Source of the DNA: JASLBX01 sp035762665
GTDB lineage: Bacteria; Actinomycetota; Actinomycetes; Jiangellales; Jiangellaceae
Reading direction: 5' to 3'
NCBI GenBank assembly: GCA_035762665.1
Contig: DASTNZ010000182.1
Coordinates: 1 to 64,000, forward strand
DNA: 64,000 nucleotides
The first letter of the stretch is position 1, and the number at the start of each line of letters is the position of its first letter. Shown in pieces: positions 34,424-42,426 of this stretch. Made by a program: the position numbers and the translations under genes. A model generated the notes under the pieces. It worked only from the letters and a program-made list of their open reading frames with translations, was not told the origin of the DNA and ran no database searches.

Positions 34424-35389
34424 ATGCAGCTGGCCATAGAAGCCGCCGGCCTAGTCAAGACGTTCGGCGATACGCAAGCTGTCGACGGAGTAGATCTGAC
34501 CGTTCCGGCCGGAAGCGTTTACGGCCTCCTAGGACCGAACGGCGCCGGCAAGACCACCACGATCCGGATGCTGGCAACCCTCCTTCGGCCGGACGGCGGA
34601 GTAGCGCGGGTATTCGGGCACGACGTAGTGACAGAGGCCGATGCCGTGCGGTCCCGGATCAGCCTGACCGGTCAGTTCGCCTCGATCGACGAGGACCTCA
34701 CTGGCGCGGAGAACCTGACCCTCCTCGCCCGGTTGCTCGGGTATTCCCGGTCTGATGGCAAGGCACGAGTGGAAGAACTCCTTACCGCCTTCGGTCTCTC
34801 CAGTGCCGCCGGCCGGATCGTGAAGAAGTACTCCGGAGGCATGCGTCGTCGGCTCGACATCGCGGCCAGCATCATCGTCACACCTGCGTTGCTGTTCCTC
34901 GACGAGCCCACCACTGGGCTCGACCCGCACAGTCGCAACCAGGTCTGGGAGATCGTCCGGACGCTGGTGGCCGAAGGCACCACCGTGCTGCTGACGACTC
35001 AGTACCTGGATGAGGCCGACCGCCTTGCCGACCGGATCGCCGTCGTCGACCACGGCCGGGTCATCGCGGACGGAACACCGAGCGAACTGAAAGCATCGGT
35101 GGGCTCAGGAACCCTCCACATCCGCTTGCTCGACCCGGCTCGACGGGCAGACGCCCATCACGCAGTGGCCGGCAGCCTGGCGACACCTGTCTATCTCGGC
35201 TCGGATGAGGCAGTCCTGACGGCGCGGGCCGACAACCCGGGAGATGCCTCCGCCGCCCTGGCCGAGCTGGCCCGGGCCGGCATCGAGGTCAGCACCTTTG
35301 CGCTTGGCCAACCGAACCTCGACGAGGTCTTCCTCGCCCTCACCGGACAGCCTGCCGACACCCATTCCGATCAGGAGAACGCAGCATGA
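34424..35389 (+). CDS. DrrA-type ABC exporter ATPase
   Basis: A 321-residue ATPase of the daunorubicin-resistance (DrrA) group. Walker A GPNGAGKTTT, DrrA signature KYSGGMRRRLDIAASII, Walker B LLFLDEPTTGLDP, and H-loop LLTTQYLDEADRLADRIAV. The additional C-terminal domain (LHIRLLDPARRADAHHAVA...FALGQPNLDEVFLALTG) is usual in DrrA. It should energise export of a hydrophobic drug or lipid with the permease downstream, which overlaps it by 4 bp (ATGA). Expression is expected to be under the divergent TetR. Confidence 0.94.
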   Translation: MQLAIEAAGLVKTFGDTQAVDGVDLTVPAGSVYGLLGPNGAGKTTTIRMLATLLRPDGGVARVFGHDVVTEADAVRSRISLTGQFASIDEDLTGAENLTLLARLLGYSRSDGKARVEELLTAFGLSSAAGRIVKKYSGGMRRRLDIAASIIVTPALLFLDEPTTGLDPHSRNQVWEIVRTLVAEGTTVLLTTQYLDEADRLADRIAVVDHGRVIADGTPSELKASVGSGTLHIRLLDPARRADAHHAVAGSLATPVYLGSDEAVLTARADNPGDASAALAELARAGIEVSTFALGQPNLDEVFLALTGQPADTHSDQENAA

Positions 35390-36231
35390 CCAGCACCCCA
35401 GTCACTCATCCGGACCCGGCCCGGGCTGCTTTGACGCTGCGGGACGCCGTAGCCCGCGGGCCCCGGCCGCAGCGGGCATCCGCCGCGTCCGCGTCTGTCA
35501 CCTTCGCCACCCGCGCGTTACTGAAGATCAAGCATGTGCCCGAGCAGATGGCGGACGCGATCATGATCCCCATCCTGTTCACGGTGATGTTCACCTACCT
35601 GTTCGGCGGCGCGTTGGCCGGGTCCACATACGACTACCTGCAGTTCTTGCTGCCCGGCACCATGGTGTTCGCCGTACTGCTCATCACCGTGTACGCCGGC
35701 GTCAACCTCAACGGCGACATCACCAAGGGTGTCCTCGACCGCTTCCGGTCGATGCCGATCTGGCGGCCCGCCCTGATCCTCGGCGGGCTGATCAGTGATG
35801 CGGGTCGCAACTTGCTGGCCGCTGGACTTGTGGTCGGCCTGGGTCTGGCCATGGGGTTCCGCCCGGACGGTGGCCTCACCGGCGTCCTGGCGGCGATCGG
35901 GCTGCTGCTCGTGTTCGCCTTCGGCTTGTCATGGGTTTGGGCGACCCTCGGCCTGGTGCTTCGCACACCCACGTCCGTCACGATGGTGAGCTTCCTCGTC
36001 CAGTTCCCGCTTACCTTCGCAAGCAATGTGTTCGTCGACCCGGCGACCATGCCCGCTTGGCTACGGTCCTTCGTCGAGGCCAACCCGGTAAGCCTGCTCG
36101 TCGACACCGTGCGCGGACTGATGCATGGGACCGCCACGTCCGCACAGATCGGAGGCGTACTGCTGGCCTCGGCCGCTATCGTTCTGATCTTTGGGCCGTT
36201 AACGATGCGTCTCTACCGGACGCGATCGTGA
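35386..36231 (+). CDS. DrrB-type ABC-2 permease
   Basis: A 281-residue membrane protein with six hydrophobic segments (e.g. MIPILFTVMFTYLFGGAL, FAVLLITVYAGVNLNGDITKG, GLLLVFAFGLSWVWATLGLVL). The DrrB/ABC-2 motif GVLDRFRSMPIWR and the loop FVDPATMPAWLRSFVEANPVS are those of the daunorubicin-exporter class. A 4-bp overlap couples it to the ATPase. A broken TrmO gene follows 15 bp downstream. Confidence 0.93.
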   Translation: MTSTPVTHPDPARAALTLRDAVARGPRPQRASAASASVTFATRALLKIKHVPEQMADAIMIPILFTVMFTYLFGGALAGSTYDYLQFLLPGTMVFAVLLITVYAGVNLNGDITKGVLDRFRSMPIWRPALILGGLISDAGRNLLAAGLVVGLGLAMGFRPDGGLTGVLAAIGLLLVFAFGLSWVWATLGLVLRTPTSVTMVSFLVQFPLTFASNVFVDPATMPAWLRSFVEANPVSLLVDTVRGLMHGTATSAQIGGVLLASAAIVLIFGPLTMRLYRTRS

Positions 36232-36246
36232 GGGGGCTTATTTGCC

Positions 36247-36530
36247 GTGGAGCATGTCGTGAGACGGGTCGGTGTCGTGCGTTGCGAACGCACCGACATC
36301 GCGATGACGGACAACTGGGGCGCGGTGCGGTCACCAGCACGATTGTCTTTGACGAGCGGTTCGGCGACGCCTGCCTTCAGGGGCTGGACGAGTTCTCGCA
36401 TGTCGAGGTGTTGTTTCTCCTCGACAAGACGACGGAACGGTCCGCCTACTCGCCGGTCGTGGATCTCAAGCCGACCATGACCGAATTTCTGCCCACTGAC
36501 GCCCGGCAGCCGGCATGGGTGGTCGGGTGA
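36247..36530 (+). pseudogene. TrmO-like (YaeB/VirR) tRNA methyltransferase, frameshifted
   Basis: The first frame reads RVGVVRCERTDIAMTDNWGAV, then continuity moves to the next frame at about 36330: STIVFDERFGDACLQGLDEFSHVEVLFLLDK. Together these are the start and the GLDEFSHVEVLFLFDK core of the TrmO/UPF0066 family (N6-methylation of t6A37 in tRNA). One indel explains the break. The C-terminal part also departs from the family (the HPKGRPDxPxIG segment should follow) and ends at 36530. It is either a decayed gene or affected by a base-call error. Confidence 0.7.
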
Positions 36531-36572
36531 TGGCTGAGTATTTCCTGCCGTGATCTGGCGGCCAGTGCCTGT

Positions 36573-37673
36573 TCAGCTGGCGTCGTCCGGGCGCAGTCCG
36601 TCCAGATCGTGCTGCCATCCAGCCGGGAGCACGATGCCAGTCGGATGCGGAGACGGCCAGTCCTCGGGTTCCGGCTCGACAGGGCCGGTCCCGGAGACGT
36701 CCTTCCACCACCTCAGGGGTTCTGGCCGAGTGGGATGGTCGGAGAACATGGCACGCACCTTGGCCAACAAGGGCTTGCGGTGTGGGTAGACGTCCGGCCA
36801 TCCATAGCGGACCAGGTCAAGGCCAATCCGCCGAAGGTGAAACTCCCGCTCTTGTTGAGCCCGGACGATTTGCGACGCGTCACTGCGGTTGTCGTACTTC
36901 ATCGCGCCGTCGCCCTCGTAACCCCACCAGTGCCACGGGAGCAGGCCGTCCAGCCGCCACTCTGGGCGATCACGTCCGACCCAAGCGTTTGTCACCGGCA
37001 TCGGCAAGCCGAACTCGATGAAGGCGAACCGGCCCAGCGTCTCCAGGGGGCTCTCGACGGTCGGCTCGGCCCGCTTCACGACCCATGCTGCTCGGTTGAT
37101 GCCTTGCCACCGTCGCATGTGCGGCAGGACGCCGGCCAGGTCGAGCCCGCGCCGGGCGGCGTCGTCAGCGACGACAAGCGAGTCCGGCAACCGGGCCATC
37201 CGCGCCAGGTCCACTACCGCCCACTCGTCACTGACCACGAAAAGTCGGCCGAGGGTCCACCGATGTTCTGGCGGGAGATTCGCCACGACGACTCTGCCGC
37301 CGGTTCCTCTGAATGGCTCCCGTTGAAGATCTTTCGGCCGTACGACTGTCGCGACTCTCGGTGGGTGGCCGAGTGTCGGAAACTCGCGGATGGCCGTACA
37401 CGCCCATCCAGTGAGGAAGGAGTGCGGGCCGCACATGAGCCCAAAGGCCCGCGCCCGCAGTGTGAAGCGCTGCCAGCTATCAAGCACGTCGAAGGCCTTG
37501 GCGTTCACATAAGCACCCTGAGCCAAACGCCGCAGCTTGTTGGCAGCCACAAGGCGTCGGAGCATGCTCTCGGAGAGCCGGGCCTTCTTCGCGTCGGCGG
37601 CTAGCAGGACTCCGTTGTGGCGGCGAAGTAGGTCCCGCACCTCGTCCGGGAGGTCGTCGCGTGGCCTTGGCAT
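36573..37673 (-). CDS. AbiEi-like antitoxin-domain protein with nuclease-like C-terminus
   Basis: A 366-residue protein. The N-terminal winged helix (LLRRHNGVLLAADAKKARLSESMLRRLVAANKLRRLAQGAYV) matches the AbiEi antitoxin N-terminal domain. A middle AbiEi_4-like region (LRARAFGLMCGPHSFLTGWACTAI) follows. The C-terminal part has a PD-(D/E)xK-like arrangement: ESPLETLGRFAFIEFGLPMP, RLDGLLPWHWWGYEGDGAMKYDN, resembling DUF559/very-short-patch-like endonucleases. No AbiEii nucleotidyltransferase toxin gene lies beside it. This architecture is common in actinomycetes as an orphan; the role is unknown. The start ATG is at 37673. Confidence 0.78.
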   Translation of the reverse strand: MPRPRDDLPDEVRDLLRRHNGVLLAADAKKARLSESMLRRLVAANKLRRLAQGAYVNAKAFDVLDSWQRFTLRARAFGLMCGPHSFLTGWACTAIREFPTLGHPPRVATVVRPKDLQREPFRGTGGRVVVANLPPEHRWTLGRLFVVSDEWAVVDLARMARLPDSLVVADDAARRGLDLAGVLPHMRRWQGINRAAWVVKRAEPTVESPLETLGRFAFIEFGLPMPVTNAWVGRDRPEWRLDGLLPWHWWGYEGDGAMKYDNRSDASQIVRAQQEREFHLRRIGLDLVRYGWPDVYPHRKPLLAKVRAMFSDHPTRPEPLRWWKDVSGTGPVEPEPEDWPSPHPTGIVLPAGWQHDLDGLRPDDAS

Positions 37674-37799
37674 GGTGATCAGCGTGCCGCCACCTGTTGA
37701 TCAAATGTCCCTCGGAGGGCAAAGCTGTGGATACAGCGGCCGCCGGCGTCTAGGTGTGGACAACTGGTGCCGTTGTACCGAGGCAAATCGTTCTTCCGT

Positions 37800-37852
37800 G
37801 ATCGAATCGTCGATGATCATGCGGATTTCGGGGCTTGGTCGACGATTGGATC
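37800..37852. repeat. Imperfect inverted repeat in the gap before the lipid operon
   Basis: GATCGAATCGTCG at 37800-37812 and CGACGATTGGATC at 37840-37852 pair at 12 of 13 positions across 27 bp. It lies within a 431-bp gap (37674-38104) that otherwise shows no gene. The gap should hold the promoter of the five-gene operon starting at 38105. The dyad could be an operator, or a hairpin. Confidence 0.4.
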
Positions 37853-38104
37853 AGGAAGGAGCGGTTTGCCTCGGGTGATCCTTTTACGTAGCTGGGTGAT
37901 CTGCGAAAAATGTCCCTTGATCCAGCCCTGGCACTGATCCGTCCAGGGCTACGCCTCCCCGGATGGGGCCATCGCTCCTTCGACATCAGCGTCCATCCGG
38001 AAAAGGGCATCGGTCTGCCACCAGAAAGAGGCCGCATTAGCGGGGAGTGACGGCGGCGACATAGCCTGGCCACGACACCGGCACGACAGCGAGCGAGGTT
38101 GCGC

Positions 38105-38896
38105 ATGGCGTTCGACATCAGGGATCACACCGATCGAGCGTCCGCGATCACTCCCGACGACGTCGATCCTGCCGCGTTCCACGACCAGCCGCTGAGCCTG
38201 CACACGATCCGCTGCCTGGTGTACTTCCGCAACGTCGAGCGGAACACGATCAGGCACCTACGCGATCTGCTTGTGACGCCGTCCCACACCGACCCGGTCG
38301 TCACCGAGTTCCTGACCGGCTGGGCCTACCAGGAGTTCTGGCTCGGCGAGACACTCGATGCGATCATCGCCCAACACCAGCACCGCCACGCGTACCAGCC
38401 AAGCGCCACCACGGGGCAGCGTATCGTCCGGGAGATCCGCGACCGGATCGCACCTGCCCGCCAGGCGCTGCTGGCCAACCTGATCGGCGAGGATTTCGTG
38501 GCCATCCACATGGCCTGGGCCTACCTCGACACGTGTCTGACCGGCGCTGAGTACCGGAACACTGTCGACCGCGAGGACCACCCGCATTTGACTGCGATCC
38601 TCCGCCGGGCCGGCAACCTCAAGGACGCTCACCGTGACTTCTACGCCGGCCAGGCCGTCGCTCGGCTCGGCATATCGTTCCGCGCCCGAACACTCACCCG
38701 GCAGGCGCTGACTTACCTGTGGAAGCCGCCCGGCGCGGCGATCCACCACAGGGGTGAGACCAGGTTCGTCCTGACCTACCTGTTCGACGGCGATCAGGCT
38801 CACTCGCTCGACAAGACGCTTGACACCATGCCGGGCCTGGAAAGGCTCCGGATAGTGTCGTCCGCCATGGCGACCTTCGGGGTGATCCGCTCATGA
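38105..38896 (+). CDS. Helical ferritin-like (possible diiron) protein of the lipid operon
   Basis: A 263-residue, nearly all-helical soluble protein. Helices include LSLHTIRCLVYFRNVERNTIRHLRDLL, TEFLTGWAYQEFWLGETLDAIIAQHQHRH, FVAIHMAWAYLDTCLTGAEYR and KDAHRDFYAGQAVARLGI. Repeated Glu/His placements (VE...RH, YQEFWLGE, AEYR, DAHRDF) suggest a four-helix bundle with a carboxylate-bridged iron site, as in ferritin-like oxidases or desaturases, but a full ExxH pair is not unmistakable. Its stop overlaps the reductase start (ATGA), so it is first gene of the operon. I infer an oxidative step on an acyl chain or aldehyde. Confidence 0.65.
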   Translation: MAFDIRDHTDRASAITPDDVDPAAFHDQPLSLHTIRCLVYFRNVERNTIRHLRDLLVTPSHTDPVVTEFLTGWAYQEFWLGETLDAIIAQHQHRHAYQPSATTGQRIVREIRDRIAPARQALLANLIGEDFVAIHMAWAYLDTCLTGAEYRNTVDREDHPHLTAILRRAGNLKDAHRDFYAGQAVARLGISFRARTLTRQALTYLWKPPGAAIHHRGETRFVLTYLFDGDQAHSLDKTLDTMPGLERLRIVSSAMATFGVIRS

Positions 38897-41211
38897 GCGA
38901 CTATCTGGACGGCAAGCACGTTCTGCTCACTGGAGTCACCGGATTCCTCGGTCAGGCCACTCTGGAGAAGCTGCTGTCGGCTTATCCGACGACACGCATA
39001 TCGGTGCTCATCCGGCCAAAGGGCAGCCAGCCCGCTGCCAACCGTCTCCCAGGGCTACTGCGCAAGGACGTGTTCAGGAACTGGCGTGAGCGCGTCGGGG
39101 ACGAGGCGATCCCGCAAGCGGTCGATGAGCGCATCACGGTGGTGGAAGGCGACCTCGGGGAAGACCAACTGCCGAAGCTTCCCGACGACCTCGACGTGGT
39201 CGTGCACAGCGCATCGATCGTGTCCTTCGACCCGCCTATCGACGAGGCCTTCCGCACCAACGTCGTCGGGGTTACGCGGCTCTATGACGCGATCAAGGCG
39301 TCCGGGAGCGATCCCCACGTTGTGCACATCTCGACCGCATATGTAGCGGGCGTCCGCAAGGGCGTCGTCCACGAGGCGCCGCTCGTCCACGACGTCGACT
39401 GGCGTACCGAAGCCGCCGCAGCAGCCGCCGCCCGCGCCGAGGTCGAGACTCAATCACGCCGCCCCGAGGCCCTCCGCAAGGCGATGGAGGCGGCCCGCGC
39501 CGAGCACGGCAAGGCCGGCCCGCAGGCCGTCGTTCAGGCCGCCGAGCCCTCCCGCCGCGAGTGGGTTCATGAGCGGCTGGTCGACTACGGCCGGGTCCGC
39601 GCGCAGAGTCTCGGCTGGCCGGACGTCTACACGCTGACCAAGGCGCTCGGCGAGCGGGCCGCCGAGGAGCTGTGGGGTCAGGCCGGACACCGGCTGTCGA
39701 TCCTGCGGCCGGCCATCGTCGAGAGCTCGCTGGCGCATCCGTACCCCGGCTGGATCGATGGATTCAAGATGGCCGACCCGCTGATCCTCGCGTACGGGCG
39801 TGGCATCCTGCCGGAGTTCCCGGGCCTGCCGGACAGCGTCCTGGACCTGATCCCCGTCGACCTCGTCGTGAACGCGACCCTGGCTGTCACCGACAACCCG
39901 CCTGAGCCGAGTAAACCCCAGTACTTCCACGTCAGCTCGGGGGCCCGGAACCCGCTGCCGTTCCGGGCCATGTACGAGCACGTCTACGATTACTTCCGCC
40001 GCCACCCAATGCCGGACTCCGAGCGCGGCCACATCCAGGTGCCGGCCTGGCGCTTTCCCGGCAGTACCCAGGTGCTGCGGATGCTGCGCACCGGTGAGAA
40101 GGCGGTCGAGTACGCCGAGCGGGCACTGCTGCACATCCCCGCCAACGACCGGACCCGCAAGTGGCAGAGCGACGTCTACCGCCGGCAGCAAGAGCTCGAG
40201 GTCCTGCGCAAGTACGCCGATCTCTACCAGGCCTACACCCAAGCGGAGGTCATTTACGACGACCGTCGCACGCTTGCCCTGCACCGCTCACTCCCACCCG
40301 ACCGGCAGGGCGAGCACGGCTTTGACTCGGCGGTCATCGACTGGAGGCACTACCTGCAGGAAGTGCACTACCCCAGCGTCACCGAGTTAATGCGCTCGTT
40401 CTCGGGGCGCCCGCGGGCCAAGGGCAAGACCGACCGTGCCCTGCCGCAGTCCACCGACGCCGCGGCGGTGTTCGACCTGGAGGGCACGGTCGTCGCGTCG
40501 AACACCATCGAGCAGTACCTGTGGACCCGGCTGGCCAGCCTGTCCCGATCGCAGTGGCCACGCGAGTTCAGCGACCTGCTGCGCAATATTCCCCGTTATC
40601 TCCGGGCGGAGCGTCGTGACAGGGGCGATTTCATCCGGACCTTCATGCGCCGCTACGAGGGTGTGGACGAGGCCGAACTGCGCCGCCTCGTGGAAGAATC
40701 AATCGGGGACGCCCTCTTGCAGCGCGCCATGCCGGAGGCGATCCGGCGGATCCGGGCGCACCGGGCGGCCGGCCACCGGACCGTCCTGATCACCGGCACC
40801 ATCGACATCCTGGTCGAGCCGATCGCGCCGCTTTTCGACGAGGTCGTCGCAGGACGGATGCACAGCCGCGACGGCGTATGGACCGGCTACCTCGACCGCC
40901 CGCCGCTGGTGGACGAGGCCCGCGCGGCCTGGCTGAAGGGGTATGCGGAGACCGCCGGCATCGACCTGGCCCAGTCGTACGCCTACGGCGACAACCACTC
41001 TGACCGAGCGTGGCTGGAGCTGGTGGGCCATCCGCAGGCGGTCAACCCAGACGCCGCGCTGTATCGGCACGCCAAGCGGAAGCGCTGGCAGATCCACAGC
41101 TGGGGAACGCATACCCGCGGCCGGCTCGCCGCATTGTCCGGCGTCGTCGCGACGCCCTGGAATGGCGCTCCTCCGGCAAGTTCCTCGAACCCGCTGGAGG
41201 TCCGCCAGTGA
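38893..41211 (+). CDS. Fatty acyl reductase (NAD-binding_4) fused to HAD-IB phosphatase
   Basis: A 772-residue fusion. Residues 1-400 are an extended SDR of the fatty acyl-CoA/ACP reductase type: TGVTGFLGQATLEKLL, VVHSASIVSFDPPIDEAFRTNVVG, HISTAYVAG, the catalytic Tyr246/Lys250 in YTLTKALGERA, and ILRPAIVESSLAHPYPGWIDGF. A helical linker follows. From about residue 520 a HAD-IB domain carries the nucleophile Asp528 in VFDLEGTVV (Glu in place of the usual second Asp), TVLITGTIDIL and YAYGDNHSDRAWL. The reductase would reduce an activated acyl chain to aldehyde or alcohol; the HAD domain would remove or transfer a phosphate. It is coupled by overlap to the genes on both sides. Confidence 0.88.
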   Translation: MSDYLDGKHVLLTGVTGFLGQATLEKLLSAYPTTRISVLIRPKGSQPAANRLPGLLRKDVFRNWRERVGDEAIPQAVDERITVVEGDLGEDQLPKLPDDLDVVVHSASIVSFDPPIDEAFRTNVVGVTRLYDAIKASGSDPHVVHISTAYVAGVRKGVVHEAPLVHDVDWRTEAAAAAAARAEVETQSRRPEALRKAMEAARAEHGKAGPQAVVQAAEPSRREWVHERLVDYGRVRAQSLGWPDVYTLTKALGERAAEELWGQAGHRLSILRPAIVESSLAHPYPGWIDGFKMADPLILAYGRGILPEFPGLPDSVLDLIPVDLVVNATLAVTDNPPEPSKPQYFHVSSGARNPLPFRAMYEHVYDYFRRHPMPDSERGHIQVPAWRFPGSTQVLRMLRTGEKAVEYAERALLHIPANDRTRKWQSDVYRRQQELEVLRKYADLYQAYTQAEVIYDDRRTLALHRSLPPDRQGEHGFDSAVIDWRHYLQEVHYPSVTELMRSFSGRPRAKGKTDRALPQSTDAAAVFDLEGTVVASNTIEQYLWTRLASLSRSQWPREFSDLLRNIPRYLRAERRDRGDFIRTFMRRYEGVDEAELRRLVEESIGDALLQRAMPEAIRRIRAHRAAGHRTVLITGTIDILVEPIAPLFDEVVAGRMHSRDGVWTGYLDRPPLVDEARAAWLKGYAETAGIDLAQSYAYGDNHSDRAWLELVGHPQAVNPDAALYRHAKRKRWQIHSWGTHTRGRLAALSGVVATPWNGAPPASSSNPLEVRQ

Positions 41212-42422
41212 TCCTCTCGCTGCAGTACAAGCGCTCTCCCGCTCGTTACCTGGCATCCCGTGGAATCACCTCGATCAAGGCAGGTCGCCGGTTCGCCGGC
41301 ATGGTTGCGGGCAACATGTCGCCGCTGCGGCTGCTCAACCTGCCGGCTCCCGATATCCCCGGCGAGGGGTGGACGCGGGTGGTTCCGATCCTGTCCGGCA
41401 TCTGCGGGTCCGACCTGGCGCTGCTGACAGGGCAGTCGTCCCCCTACCTGTCGCCGGTCACCTCGATGCCCTTTGTGCCGGGTCACGAGGTCGTCGGCGA
41501 GACGTTAGATGACTTGCCGAGCGTTCCGGCCGGGACCCGGGTCGTACTCGATCCGGTCCTCTCGTGCGAACCTCGCGGGACGAAGCTGTGCCGGTGGTGC
41601 GCCGCTGGCAAGCACAGCCGGTGCGACCACATCACGACGGGACGGATCGCCGCTGGGCTGCAGACCGGCTTCTGCACCGACACCGGTGGCGGCTGGAGCC
41701 GCCGGTTCGTGGCTCACCAGAGCCAGCTCCATGCCGTTCCGGACAATCTGACAAACGATCGCGCCGTTTTGGTGGAGCCGCTGGCGTGCGCCGTCCACAC
41801 GGTTCGGCGGGTGGACGTCCCGTCCAACTCGACGGTGGCCATCATCGGCGCTGGGACGGTCGGGCTGATGACGCTCCTGGCGCTGAAGGAGCTGGCACCG
41901 GACGTCGCTGTCCACGTCATCGCCAAGCACAAGCACCAGCAGGATCGCGCGCTGGCACTCGGTGCCACGGCCGTCAACCAGCCGGACCGGGCGGCGCGGG
42001 CAATCCGCCGGACGACGACGGCCCGGATGCACGTGCCAGAGTTCGGCAGCGAGTTCCTACTCGGCGGCGTCGACGTGGTGTTCGAGTGCACCGGTGGCGC
42101 GTCCGGCCTGGACACCGCGCTACGCCTGACCCGGGCCGGCGGGACGGTGGTGATGTCAGGAATGCCGTCCGGCAGCGTCGACCTGACTCCCCTGTGGTTC
42201 CGCGAACTCCAGCTCGTCGGCGCCTACGCCAGCGGCAGCCGCTCCTCTCCCGAGTGGAGGAGCGACTTCGCGGTCGCGATGTCGCTGGTGGCCTCGGCGC
42301 CCCTGGACGACTGGGTGGAACCGCCGTACCCGCTCCGGCGCTGGCGAGAGGCATTGGGCCACGCGGCGGAGGCGGGCAAGCTGGGCAGCGTCAAGATCGC
42401 TTTTGCGCCAGGGAAGGACTGA
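41208..42422 (+). CDS. Zinc-dependent medium-chain dehydrogenase
   Basis: A 404-residue MDR enzyme. The catalytic zinc motif is GICGSDLALL with PGHEVVGE; the structural zinc lobe has four cysteines (CEPRGTKLCRWCAAGKHSRC); the Rossmann start is VAIIGAGTVGLMTLLAL. It follows VDVVFECTGG. GTG 41208 overlaps the fusion gene by 4 bp, confirming one operon. It could oxidise or reduce the alcohol/aldehyde made by the fusion protein. The leader of about 45 residues before the GroES fold (ILSLQYKRSPARYLASRG) is longer than in common ADHs. Confidence 0.88.
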   Translation: MILSLQYKRSPARYLASRGITSIKAGRRFAGMVAGNMSPLRLLNLPAPDIPGEGWTRVVPILSGICGSDLALLTGQSSPYLSPVTSMPFVPGHEVVGETLDDLPSVPAGTRVVLDPVLSCEPRGTKLCRWCAAGKHSRCDHITTGRIAAGLQTGFCTDTGGGWSRRFVAHQSQLHAVPDNLTNDRAVLVEPLACAVHTVRRVDVPSNSTVAIIGAGTVGLMTLLALKELAPDVAVHVIAKHKHQQDRALALGATAVNQPDRAARAIRRTTTARMHVPEFGSEFLLGGVDVVFECTGGASGLDTALRLTRAGGTVVMSGMPSGSVDLTPLWFRELQLVGAYASGSRSSPEWRSDFAVAMSLVASAPLDDWVEPPYPLRRWREALGHAAEAGKLGSVKIAFAPGKD

Positions 42423-42426
42423 GATC

